Shown: piece after piece, positions 21,500 through 34,000 of the stretch
Position numbering within the stretch: the first letter of the stretch is position 1
Layout of the letters: each line of letters begins with the position of its first letter
NCBI RefSeq assembly: GCF_031877795.1
Contig: NC_133955.1
Coordinates: 2,852,001 to 2,916,000, forward strand
Source: Strix aluco
Lineage: Eukaryota > Chordata > Aves > Strigiformes > Strigidae
Length of the DNA: 64,000 nt
Reading direction: 5' to 3'
The notes under the pieces: model-generated
Told to the model about the DNA's origin: nothing
The model's input: the letters and a program-made list of their open reading frames with translations, nothing else
Databases searched by the model: none
Program-made: the position numbers and the translations under genes

Positions 21500-24400
21500 T
21501 GCTGGCTGCAGGTCTGCCTGGTTCCTTCCCAGACAAACCAGGGCAGATGCTTCTCCCAGCAAGGGCTGGGGCCGAAGGCAGAGCTTCTTCATCCTCTCTG
21601 GGATGTTATAGCCAAGCTGCCACATCACTGGGTACCCACTAGACATGTGCACACACGCAAGTGTTACCAAAAATATAGTTTAATACAACTTTTGCAGTGG
21701 TATTGAATGCCAGGGTAAGAGATTTTACATAAACGCTAAAAAATAAGCAGGCTGACTGCCCGCTTTTGCTTTCAGAGCTGTTGAACATCTAATGAAAACA
21801 AGACAGATGTAAAGGGCGTTTATTTTATAAGTAACTATTTGTGCAGTCACACACAAATTTAAGTGACAAACTCAGCTGGACAGAGGGTCCAAACTGAACA
21901 GCAATGAAACTCTCTAACCCCGCTGAAAGAAAATTGTTGATTTTTGTTCAGCCTCCATGTGTGTTCAGAGAGGAGAACAAGAATTATTTGTTAGGAAAAA
22001 AGGGGATTTTTGGCATTGTGGGTATCTTCTCTGGCTCCACAAGTTACCCCTCATGGGTAGAGAGAGTGTGACAGGTTTAACTACAGGAAATTAAAGGTTA
22101 GTGGTCTTTTTCTGTGGGTTTTTTATTTTAAAAAGTTCACCTGCCAACAGAAAATTGTGTGTGTGGAAAATCAAGGGCACGTATCAAGAATTATCTCGTT
22201 TGAAAAGACCACTTGCCTCCCCTTCCTCCTGCTTGTTCATTACCATTTTGAGAAGATGCCAACCTTTTTGGTTGTGAAGCATTATACCGTCTCATTGAGA
22301 AAAATGGGAAGTGGTCCTTGCTTTGGCAGTAGCTCTTTAGAAAAGAAGAATTAGAAATCACATAAGGGACTGGATTGTGTGGCTGCTCAATTCCTGCCAG
22401 AGAAGAATATAATAGGAGGTTATTCCATAGCTGCTGAAATGAAAACAGAGATACACAAAAACTGATCCTTAAATTTAAAAAAAAAAATGTTGCTCAAGTG
22501 TAGCTACCCCAGGACCCCCAAATCTCCTCCCCCAACCTCCTCTCACATCTTTTCCCTTTCAGTATGCTGTTGCTCTTCCTGACTCTCTCCTTGTTTTCTA
22601 AGCCTGTGTGACTGATGTTGGTCTTGCTCAGCAAGTTCTAAGGGTTTCTTGAGCAGGATTGGCCTGAACCTTGAAAAGCAGCTTGATATCATCACACTTG
22701 CCTACTCACCCAACCGGTGCAATCTGGCAAGAGCTTTAACACCCTCCCTTTAACGCCCAGAGGGTGGGCAGGCTGCATATTGCAAGAAGTACGCACATCC
22801 CTATGATCCATCAAGATCAGTGAAGGAAGAAGACACCATGCTGAAAGGGTAGGTCATGAATAAAATACCCTATTTATTGCTTTGAACTCAGCCTGCTTCT
22901 CTTAAACTACCTGCTTGTAGGTGGGGGCACTGCGTTTGCTGCTGGAGACACTGGGGTAAACTCAGCTGCTGTTTGCTAGGAGCACAGACAGCCCCTTGGG
23001 CTCAGGTCACGTTGCAGCAGATCAGCAAAAATTGCAGCATATTTTAAAACCCTTCTTCCTGCTCAAGATTTCTCTAACACTTGATCTAAGACTACAACAG
23101 TAAATAAAACAGTGCCAAGAAATGTTTCCTTGAACTGGAAAGGGCTCATTTATTCTCCTAAATTGTTAACATAGTTCCCAGCATAGTATTAGCCAACTCA
23201 CACTCATACAAACAACTCCCAGGCATGGTTTGGGAGGCAGCTCAGGCATCGCTCCTGATTTGAGGTTCAAGTCCTGCTACGCAGCTGCCCTGCTTGGAAG
23301 AGAAGTTTCATGTTATGGCATGTGTCACCCTCTGCCAGCTGACCTTGGTGCCAGCAAATAGTCCTGGGCATATTTAACCTACCAGAGTCAACACAGTCAT
23401 TATGGCTAAGTGCTTTCAGATTGCTCCAGTACAGCGATAGACACAGCTCCCTCCTCAGATCACTTCCCACCTGGCTATAAGCTCTGAAAACTGCCGCAGT
23501 CCTCACCTCCTGCTCTCTGGAAATGATTAAACTTCTCTGCAACTCCATTCCAAACTCAAAGATGGGACATAGCGGCGCTGGATGCACCTGGTGCATGCAG
23601 GGTAGGAAGGAAAGAAGAGAAAAATACTAGTAGGAAACGAAACTGGCACACAGATGAAACAGAAACAGGGCCTGAGGTATCTTGACCTGTCTCCTTCCTG
23701 TGTTAACCTCCTTGCCAAAGCAAGGGAACTCCTTTACCAGTTCTCAGAAGAGGAGGCAACATTCCAAGTGGAAATTTTCAGCTTGCCTTTACAGTTTTAG
23801 GAGAAAACTTGCTTAACAGAGAACAGGTTGTATTCGTTTTGAAAGAAGTATACTCAGACACAGGTGTTGGAAGCTCAACAGGCTGCTGTTGCAAAAGCTC
23901 TTCCTTCTGAGCGTGTTCTCAGTGCAACAGAAAGTGAAAAAGCATGTCACAACATTAGGCTGGGCCCCCAAGATTGTGTTCCCCTTCTCAACTCCTTCAG
24001 CAGCCCTGAGGTAACCTGTGATCACAAGACAGTGCTGTAATGTACAAGTGCCAGGGGTAAAGTTAATTTGTGCCATTATTTATTACAGGCACTTATACAC
24101 TACCTATATGCACAGCAACACTTTATATCACTTGCATTACCAGCAGTAACTATTCCCTGATAACACTGAAACTTTATCAGGATAGAAATGGGGATTTTTT
24201 CCTGAACACACAGGGCATTCAAAGTTCCAGGTAGTGAAAAGCTGAGGAAAAGGTGCCCTATTGCATTTCCTCAACAACAGGCTTTAGCTTAGACGTGTTT
24301 TGTAAATGAAAGTTTGGTCCTAGACAACCCTTTAAAGACCAGTTCTTCACCAGTCTCAAGTATCAGTGACAAATTATTTGGAGCAGCTTAAATCTTAAAA

Positions 24401-25080
24401 CCCTGAAGACTGAGAGCATGATTTGCCTTGTTTGCATCTGGAGAAAACCACTCACACTCCAGGGAGGGACTTTCCAAGCAACTGAGTTTAGCACCCACTT
24501 CATGCCGATGAAAAGAAACACGTGGTTTGTGAAATGCGAGACAGGCCCTCAGCACCTTAAAACCCCTCCAGTCTTCTGCCTTCGTCTGGCTCATCACTTG
24601 CAGGGCAGCAGCAGAGGCTGCACCACCTAGATCAAACCTTCACCCAGCTGAATACAGTTAAAACTAAATGAACTAGTTATCTAAATTCCAGTTGTATCTA
24701 AAACTGTGATACTAAAGAGACAGCTGCCACCTTACCCACTGGAGATGCTCCCAGTATCAAGGCACTGGGACTGTAACATTTCCAGGACCCCTACGAGCTG
24801 TGCCCCAGGTATGTGGTCACAATGGGGGAACTCAACTCCCCCTCAGGCTTCAGCCTGGCAGGGACCCTTTGGGAACCCCGATACAACCCCACAGGGCCAG
24901 GGCTCCCCCAGAGCCCTCAGCTGCGCTTGCCATAAAATAGCTGCTCACCAGCGGGCAAATGCCTGGGAGTTCAAGGATGAAGTGGGGTAGCCTACATAAA
25001 TTTCTCCTCATCCTGAAGACATTCCTCCTTTCCCCAGTGCCCCAATCCCGAGGTGTGACCTCCAACCCACTTGGAATGTT
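21500..25080. other. Convergent intergenic region between DENND2D and CEPT1
   Basis: Moderately AT-rich sequence without convincing coding potential, RNA gene or repeat I can name. Longer DENND2D 3' UTR forms could extend into its left part. Confidence 0.6.
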
Positions 25081-25084
25081 ATCA

Positions 25085-25578
25085 CCCCACAGGAAGGAAC
25101 CAAAGGCCATTGAACGACTCGAGCGTGTCCAGAGAAGGGCAACGGAGCTGGTGCAGGGTCTGGAGCACAGGTCTGATGGGGAGCGGCTGAGGGAACTGGG
25201 GGGGTTTAGTCTGGAGAAGAGGAGGCTGAGGGGAGACCTCATGGCCCCCTCCAAGTCCCTGAAAGGAGGGTGCAGAGAGGGGGGAGGAGTCTCTTGAGCC
25301 AAGGACCCAGCGCCAGGCCAAGAGGGAATGGCCTCAAGCTGTGCCAGGGCAGGGTCAGACTGGCTCTTAGGAAGGATTTCTTTGCAGAAGGGGCTGTTGG
25401 GCGTTGGAATGGGCTGCCCAGGGCAGGGGGGGAGTCCCCATCCCTGGAGGGGTTGAAGAGTCGGGTTGAGCCAGCGCTGAGGGATCTGGTGGAGTTGGGA
25501 ACGGTCAGGGTGAGGTTCATGGTGGGGCTGGAGGAGCTTCAAGGGCTTTTCCAACCTGGATGATTCTGGGATTCTGTG
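25085..25578 (+). mobile_element. CR1 LINE 3' fragment
   Basis: 5'-truncated CR1: matches the end of the reverse-transcriptase ORF ('gtccagagaagggcaac', 'gagcggctgagggaactgg', 'gaatgggctgcccaggg') and ends in the avian CR1 tail tgattctgggattctgtga. The ORF is broken and not functional. It shares a subfamily-specific tail with the copy at 38.8 kb. Confidence 0.93.
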
Positions 25579-26113
25579 AAAACTCTTCCAACCCGAGACG
25601 ACACAAGACAGAGCACACGCGCACACTAAGCGCTTGCCTGGAGAAGTCAGCGTCACAGCTCCACTTCCTGTGCCACCTCAAGCACGGGCCAGCCCCAGTT
25701 CTCTCCTCAGCCACAAACACTTCAACAGCTAAACCAGAGCCATGCTCCTGCATCCCCTCTCTAGCCCAAGCAGTCCTGTGTCTCTGCAAGGCACAGCTGA
25801 GGAAGACTGGCCTCTCTGTCTGTGACAGCCTGACCTGGGTCCTGTCCCAGGGAGCTGCAAGAAGGGCTTTAAAGCGCTCGTCACTGAAGGAACTGAATTT
25901 TCTCTCTGCTTCCTGAGCACGTTTTCTAATCACTAGGGTATCACAGGAAATACATGTCACCACTTCCCGTGGCCAAGTGGGGTTTTGATTTATTGGTGGT
26001 ATTTTTTTGGGGTTTTTTTAATTTTTTTTTTCAAGTGAGCTGTACTTAATTCCTTCAAAAGGAGAGACACATGCAGTTGCTTTCAGGTACCGCTGTGGCT
26101 CTGGGTTCCCAGT

Positions 26114-26654
26114 TGTGGTGGTTTTGGCTGGGGTAGAGTTAATTTAATATCTAGATTAATATCTTAATAGCTAGTATGGGGCTGTGTTTTAGATAATACA
26201 GGGATGTTTCTGCTATTGTTGAGCAGGGCTTACACAGAGCCAAGGCCTCTTCTGCCTCTCACCTCGCCCCACCAGCAAGGGGGCTGGGGGTGCACAAGGA
26301 GCTGGGGGGGACAGACACAACCAGGACAGCTGACCCAAGGGATATCCCATCCCACATGACGTCATGCTCAGCATATAAAGCTGGGGAAGAAGGAGGGACA
26401 GTGTTTGTCTTCCCAAGTCACTGTTATGCATGATGGAGCCCTGGTGTCCTGGAGATGGCCGAGCCCCTGTCTGCTGATGGGAATGAATTCCTTGGTTTGC
26501 TTTGCTTGCGCTTGCAGACCTATTAAACTGCATTTATCTCAACCCATGAGTTTTCTCACTTTTACTCTTCCAATTCTCTCCCCCATCCAACCATGGGGGA
26601 GTGAGTGAGCGGCTCCTTTGGGGCTTAGTTGCCAACTGGAATTAAATCACACCA
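26114..26654 (+). mobile_element. Solo LTR of an avian ERVL-type endogenous retrovirus
   Basis: A 541-bp element that starts TG and ends CA and is flanked on both sides by the 5-bp duplication ccagt (26109-26113 and 26655-26659), the length typical of ERVL integration. It resembles the widespread avian ERVL LTR family. It contains a TGACGTCA palindrome (26357-26364, a CRE-type site), a TATA box (26374-26379) and an attaaa poly(A) signal (26522-26527). No gag, pol or env sequence adjoins it, so it is a recombined solo LTR. Confidence 0.92.
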
Positions 26655-26659
26655 CCAGT

Positions 26660-27140
26660 AAGCAGAGGCATTTTCTTACCGAGGGAGGTGCTCCATGGTC
26701 AGAGGGCTAGGATTTCAGGCTCCCAGCACTCCCCACCAACTGTCTCCCAAGCAGCTCCCCGACAGCCATGGCAGATCCTGCTCTGGAGTTGCTCTCTCTG
26801 CTCTATACAGCAAGTCCAGGCACTTTGTCCAGGGTCTGAAGTGCCCCTCAGTGCCAGGGCCTGTGGCACACACCGCAGCACTTCACTACCACGCGACTAA
26901 ACGCTCCATTAAATCCAGCTTAGCCTCCCTGATGCAGTTCACATTTAAAATGGTATTAAAACAACAACAAAAAAACCCCACCCCAAACTTACTGCACTAT
27001 GTAGCAGAGAAAGCTCTTGGAGATCCTGGATTGACAACACTGTGCACATAAAAGCATTACAAAACTGCTTTCTAAATAGCTGGCAGGAGTGTACTACTTA
27101 GGTCTAAGTAGGACAGAGCAACACACACATCTGAAGACAA
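26660..27140. other. Intergenic stretch between the solo LTR and the CEPT1 3' end
   Basis: No gene or recognisable repeat seen; a short A-rich tract lies near 26955-26980. Confidence 0.6.
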
Positions 27141-27954
27141 CTGTTGCTCTCAGAATTCTTATTTATTAAGAGCAGAAAGGAAATTTTGCTTGAGTTTTAT
27201 ACATAAAAAAGTAAACAGTAAAATTTTTTTATAGTCTTTCCACTGAAGAAAATTGAGAAATAAGTTGTCTTTTTAGATAATGTTTATTTAAAAAAATAAA
27301 ATTAATTGACAAAGATACCACACTATTTTGCATGCCGGTCACCCCTTCTGCTTGCAGAACCCTGTTCAACACATTATTCTTTAGCAAGAAACCGCTTTAT
27401 CACCAATGCATAAGCAAAAGAACCACATCAGTCTGGACTCAAACCTCGACAGCTGCTTCAGCTACACAAGCTAGTGCGATATCTCTGTTTTTACCAGCTC
27501 AGGTCTTTAGTAAATAAATTTCAAGTGGACACTAAACAAGTATTTCACTAAGAGATGATGAAATATTAAAATTAAAAGCAAGTCGTATTGCAGCTGTAAT
27601 TATACTACATTAGAAACTTCAGTTGTTGGGGATCCATTCACCATATATAGATTATTTTGTAATCAAGGTAATTACAAAGACAGAGCATTACTCCCTGCAT
27701 GCTTTCCCGGGCTTTGAACCAACAGAGTTGACTACATGTAGAGTTGACTAGGGTGTACTTGGAACTCACTCTCTCAGGCAGGAGACTAGTTAAGGAGTGT
27801 TACTGATAACAAAGAATAAAAGTTATACAACATTGATTATTATAAATTACTTTGTTCTTATCTGCTTTTTGCCTTAGTCTCCCACGTATCTTCACATCCG
27901 TTCATGTAGAAAACCAACTCTTTCTTATTTCTCCTTATGGTGGCTCCCCATTTC
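27140..27954 (-). other. CEPT1: CEPT1 3' UTR (end inferred)
   Basis: AT-rich sequence after the stop. The first canonical signals on this strand are aataaa at 27288-27283 and 27167-27162. A 3' UTR of about 0.7-0.8 kb is inferred. Confidence 0.55.
27283..27288 (-). terminator. CEPT1: Candidate poly(A) signal (aataaa) for CEPT1
   Basis: First aataaa on the minus strand downstream of the stop codon, in A/T-rich DNA. A second lies at 27167-27162. Confidence 0.45.
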
Positions 27955-28074
27955 CTAATGGTGATTAGAATGCGTGGAGGAGGACTTGATTCGGAATACA
28001 TGGATGTGCAGATGGGCAGCAATCTGATTGCAGACACTGACACAGTATCGAAGCAAATCAAAGAGAGAAAAGAT
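27955..28074 (-). CDS. CEPT1: CEPT1 coding exon 8 with stop
   Basis: Residues 378-416 and TAG. Encodes [20 protein letters not shown] and a cytosolic His-rich tail ending THSNHH, as in human. Acceptor ggcag|atct. Confidence 0.96.
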   Translation of the reverse strand: MFSLFDLLRYCVSVCNQIAAHLHIHVFRIKSSSTHSNHH

Positions 28075-31000
28075 CTGCCAAAGGAAAAGAATTACACACA
28101 TGTAGATTAGAGACTATTTATAGACATTATAGGCTATAAAGCAAGAGTATAACACCACCTGCATAATTCGGAATAAAAGCAGTGGGGTCTTCTTTTCATA
28201 AACTAAATCTCTAACTCTGTAGGAATAATCACTCGGTGAAGAAAGAGTTTCTAGGCAGGGGGCTTTCTTCCAGCTTTGTAAGAATACAGACTCTTAATTC
28301 TAGAGTCAGAGAGGGGAAAACAGTTACAGCAACTACACTGACAGTGTGAAATGCCCCATTAACTCTGAATGGTAATAACCATACATAAAATATAAATTTT
28401 ATTAAAAGGTTAACATTGCGTTTTGGTAGATAACACTTGAGTGCTTGATAAGCACATATAACAAGATATTTTTCCCTAATGGGTGTTGCTAGTAATGACA
28501 GAAGAGCTCAAGTCACAGCCATACTACACTTGCACTGCGCATAATATATTCCCTTGCTAACAACACATCAACACAAATCTTCAAAAAGTTTCTATTCTAA
28601 GCTTTGAATATTTGCTACATTGCTTTAAAACGATTCAAACTATGCACCAAGCAAACCCTATTCACCTCTTTGCATTCGCTTTATTTAAAATCAACTCAGT
28701 AAAGAAGGTTCCCAGTCCCATCACCCTGTGGGTGAGTCAGCTGGGCTCAACCAACACAAATGATATTTGGGAAAGAGCACACACATGTTTGCAGTGATTA
28801 CCGACAAGCAAACGAGCCCATACTTACCAGGGCAATCCAGAGTACAATATACTCATCAATAAAGCTGTTAAAATACTGGTCCAGAAACAACAGTGCTGGG
28901 CCTATGAATGCTGTGTCGTGCAGGTGCATTTCGCTTTTGGTCATGTGTGCGACCTACATTTAAAAAAAAAAGGGAAGTTTAAGAAATAAACATGTGCCAG
29001 CCAAGGCAGAGTGATTTCAGAGTACACAAAGACAAAAAAGTTACAGCTCAAGCCACAGTACTGTGAGATATATCAAGTACTTAAGTAGCAGCAGCAATAC
29101 TGTTTTAACCATGAAAGACGACAGCTACACAAGATGCAAGGTTTGCTGAGAAGTATCTTTTAGTAGAACAAAGACTGTAGCTACAGGAAAAAAAACCTTA
29201 ACACATTTTCCAGCCCACAAACTCTTCCTCCTGCCAGAAACAACACAGTAAAATGGAAGTAGACTGGTAAATTTTAAGGTTTAGTTGAGCCTGGAAACAA
29301 AAACTCACAGCTGCTAGATCTTCAAAAACCAGACACTTGGTGTTCCTCTCACCCCACCTATTTGTTCCCATCCCATAAGGATCACCAGCTCCCTCTGGTT
29401 ACAGTTTGATGATCATGTCTTTGTCCCAGGGTGACCTTCCCACCCTCCCCCACATGCACAGAGCTGTCCTACACCACATCCTCACTTTTACCAGCAGAAC
29501 TGTTGTGACTGTGTAGTAAGAAATAAACTTTTCTTCCAGTGAGAGTTACACCCAACACTGATCCAGTTCATGGGGCAACCCACCATCTGCCTGCAGAACT
29601 GGGAGGGCTGGGGCAGCAGTTGTTTAATCCCTCATTCACTCTGTTCAACAGGGGCTCCTCTCCCGACAGCACTGCATCTGTTCCCTGGTTCAAACCTGTT
29701 AATAACCTTAACCATGACTTCTCTCCAAGTGTTTAAGGTAAACCCCAAGCAACTGTTTCAAACCTCAGCAGCTCTGCCACCTTCTCTCCTTTTCCTAAAC
29801 TTTCCTCCCTGCATCTGAGGGGGGTTTCAGCCAACTCTGTGCCAGCCCAGCTCATCACACATGTGCATAAATGCTCTGCAAAAGTGTGAATAAACAGCAG
29901 GGAAAGGGGGAGAAACAGTACTTGGGCAACTGTAAGCCGTACTGGCACTGACTGTGTAACCATGGCACCAGCTTGAGGTTTACTACCCCTCTCTCAAACA
30001 GAAGAAAGGCTCCCCTGCACCTGCAAGCTACTGAAAGTAAAGCACGAGTATCACTTCAGTACACACACAGATGCAAGTCAGTCAATGGAATAAGCAGAGA
30101 ACTTGAAAATCTACAGAAAGTTTTACCGCAACAAGAAACTCCAAGGTTTTGGTGCACTTACCACTAGTTTATTTGTTATCTTAGCAGATACAAAACCAAA
30201 AGTAAGTATATATAAGCAGGGATGCCGTTCAAAGAGCTGCACAGCAGATTTCTTGTAGATCATTGCAGCTAATGCAATCACTGACCCAATATGAAGAAAA
30301 GGTGAAAGGACACTCGTTCCCTACAGCAGGATAAAGTTAAACCATTAGGTTAACAAAAGGTGAACGTTGCAAAGAAAGCTCAATAAGCCGAATGCTCACA
30401 TGGCATGCAGCGGGTGGTTTCTAACCAAAATCACATTAAAAACATGTCTTTTTGAACACTGGTACTGACAGGAACAAAGTGTGATGTAACCTGAGTATCA
30501 GCTGAGAATGTGGTTGAACCTTTCTTGTGCTGGGGGAGAAAGTAAGGTTTTAGGCAGCAAGAAGTGCACAGTTCTGACACATGTCACACGGTCAGTGGCT
30601 GACGCTGTTAGCAAGTGACAGGAGACAATACTTCTATTCCATTGTCTGTGCCAGCTAGAAAGCAACTAAAACAGCCTTCTAGGTAGCAAATAATTATTAG
30701 ACTGGCATAGAATTGCTTTTTGGAAAACTCCTGGGGCTCCAGAATCAATCTCCACGTTCACTGAAACAGAAGGCACTCGTGCAGATACCTCCACCTGTAC
30801 TTTTTCACTGGTAATATGAATAGTACAGATCTTTTAGAAAGATCAAAACCATAACCAATCTTCTTGATGAACTTCCTTCTGAATAGATTTTTGCATTGGA
30901 CTTTTCTATGAACTCTCTGGGAGGGTGTGTATTTGTATAACCTGTTTTATATGATTAGTTCAAAAGCAAATATCAAAGTACCACAAGCACTTTTAATCAC

Positions 31001-34000
31001 GCAAAAATTTTAAAACTCTTGATTCCTAAAGCTACTATCCTCATGCAGAGAATATCAACTTGTTTTTCCCAAGCCAGCAAGGAACTGAAAGGAAAATATT
31101 TCACACGTAGGAGGTATTATGGTAAATAAAAGCTAAAGACATGGCTGAAAAGCCACAGAGTGCTGAAGCGTAACTAGCAGAATGAAGTACTTACTGCTAT
31201 AGTGGATCCATTTTTGCCAACTCCACCTGTGAAGATTACACCAAAGTAGTTTGTACAGGAGAATATGGTTCCTGCAACAGTACAGAGCGCCGGGAATATT
31301 TTCACCTGAATATTCAGTATTGGAATCTTAATGGAAGAGAGACAAGAAGTTAAAATATGCACAAGCAAACTAAAGTTGGGCTTAGTACTTCTGGTGCACT
31401 CAAACACTCCACTTTCCAACACGTTTGCTTTTCTTTCTCTGCTATACAGAGATTTAAATTTCTACAAGGCACAGAGAAAAATGTATTTTTCCAATAATCC
31501 TTCCATCAAGCTTCCCATAAAGCCGGACTCATCTTCAGTTACCTGTAAAGAGCCATCAAAAGCAGAGAAGCGGACAGAAACCAAGAACCTGCTAGCTAAA
31601 GCACCCAGGTATCACATGGAGGAGAAATGCGTCAGTCATCTTTTCTGAAGCTTGTTGTAAAACTCACAGCTGCAGCCCAAGATCAAACTGGGCAAAGCAA
31701 AAGCCACTGGAGATGATTAAACAAGGCCCCTTAAGAAACTGGATACTACCTTACGGGCAAGACAAGGGAAGCAAACAGATCAGACAAGTCATCTCAGTCA
31801 GTGAGTCCAGGAGGGCAAGTGATAAGGTCGCTAAAGGAGTGAAAAATGAGCACAGGCAGCTTTGAAAGAAAGGCAGTAGTTTTCTTCATTTTTTAACAGT
31901 AGTGTTTCAAGCAGAACAGGAGAAACTAGAAGTGAAGAAGAAAGAGTTCAAAATACACCACAGTAAATATGTTACAGAAGCAAGTGTTTAGAGAATGCTA
32001 CCCAAAACTTCCCAACTTTATCTATACAACTACTAAAAACCCTCACGGGCTCTTAATTCAGGAACTCAACTGAATAAACACACTTGGCTCCCCAACAGCA
32101 AGGGGTCCAACTACATACAGAAGCCCAAATGAGGTCAAGTTGTTTCTATTTTTCTTCAATTATAGTGTAGCTTTCAGCAGGTAAAAGTCATTAGTTTTCT
32201 ATCACATTCAATAACTGAATCTCTCGATCTTTTCAGGGCACAACTAAGAGGCAGAGCCAGCTTTAACTCTTCCTGCCTTGCTCCTAGGCAGCCTACAGAT
32301 GAGCACCCAGACCACCTCTCCAAATCACTGCCCTGCAGGCTTCTGGCTGGCTGGCATGGTTTCGTAACACTTAAACACATTTCGCCTTCACTCAGGCTGC
32401 AATTAAGTCAAAAAACATTTTCTGAAAGATAGTAAAGAAAGAATAATGACAAGTAAACAAAAGGCATACACTGCCACAGACTGGAGTGCTAACTGTAATC
32501 ATTCGTTAATGCTACCGGGCACAGGAATTCTGAAGGTCTCTCCTTAGTCTTATGAAGGAAGGTACCTGTGCTGCCCTCTGCTTCAGCAATGATAGTTTGG
32601 TATTTAAAGAATGGGGTGAACTTGCTCTTCTACAGGAAGAAGAAAACAATGGCAAGCTTCATGCAGGAGTCAAAAGACATTAAGCTTGACATTTCCCAAA
32701 GACAAGGGGAGTTTGCTGGGAAAAACACCCCATGAATTCCATCCAAACTACTAACAACACACCTGAGAGGGACGCTCAGGAAAGGCAGAAGGGTAAGACC
32801 ATGCTGTTATAACATCCAGTTTGACTAGTTATGCTTTATTATCACTCCTTTTTGCTTCCACTGATAGCTACATCAGTGACAGGTATTAGACTGCACTTAT
32901 CTGGCAGAAATAATTAGTGGGAAGCAAAGCTACATACTGAACTTTGGCAGAGGAAATTCAAAGGAGAAGTATAAAAAGGCAGCGCCTGCTAAATTGCTTT
33001 GCATAGAAAGTGGAAGCAAAGCAGCAAGGCCAAAAGTTGGGAGCAGCAAAGGCAGGCAAATAGCACAGAGAAAAAAGAAAAAACCAAAAAGCTGAGTAAA
33101 GGGAGAGAGGGAGTTGTACTCAGAAATCTTCCCAAAAAAATGCGTTGCAGCCCCTGACTTTTTAAGTAAGGGGAGACCGCAATGCAAGCCATAGGACTTC
33201 CCTGTCTGGTATTCCATGTACCACTACAGTCCATGCAGTTATTCTGACCTTACTGGTAATTGCACAGGTTTCATCAGAAGTCAGATGCAGGCAGAACTTC
33301 ACAAGAAAACGTCAAATAATGCAGAAAAGTATCACAGGTCAAATCTTTTGCAGGTAACTTATGTTCTCTGTTAAACCCTTTGAAGTTGATTACTAGAGAA
33401 AAGCTACACTGCACAGCAAGCTTCTGAATACAGGTACGTCCTGGTAAAGGGAGCATTCCAAATTTTGTCTGGGGGAAAAAAACCATGCATGTTAATTAAA
33501 AAAAAAGTGGCAGCAGGCAAAGAATGGATTAACGAGTGCTTGCCAGAGTCTGGATTAAAGCAAGTCCAGAATCATTTGCCTGAAAACTAATGTCAGGCCT
33601 CCAGACTAGATGCCATCAGAGTTTTGTGCAGCATGAACTGGGATTTAAAAAGAATAATAATATTAATTAGGAAACAGGCAAAGAGCACAGCTAAGGGCTC
33701 AGGGAAGTGGCAGTGAAGAGTGTGTAAGAGACTACACATCTGTAAGTGGTCAGAGGCTCTTCCTCCAGGAACTCTCCTCAGCTACCTCCTAGTCAAACAC
33801 CACAACCAGCTGGGCAGCTCAGTCCTTCTCACGAGGCTGGATCCCAGCGGCAGTTCAGAGCTGGAGGTACATACACTTCAGTCACATTTGCAAGAGGAAT
33901 AACAACTCATAGTGGGCCAAAACCAAGCTTGCTTTATATTCATGAAGTGTTTATGCTTTTAACGATTACGTTGTGGAATAAAACTCAAGCAATTGCAGCA

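Larger units (their letters stand above)
20490..21500 (+). other. DENND2D: DENND2D 3' UTR (end uncertain)
   Basis: Follows the TGA. Contains an A-rich tract at 20904-20940 and candidate poly(A) signals attaaa at 20968-20973 and aataaa at 21473-21478. Which is used cannot be told from sequence; a later aataaa at 22859 is also possible. Confidence 0.5.

Noticed and set aside
23200-23290. tRNA-like T-loop text 'ggttcaagtcc'
   Set aside because: No matching acceptor stem, D arm or anticodon arm could be built around it.
26114-26654. Search for a full provirus around the LTR
   Set aside because: No second LTR and no internal retroviral coding sequence adjoins it; the target duplications directly flank one LTR.
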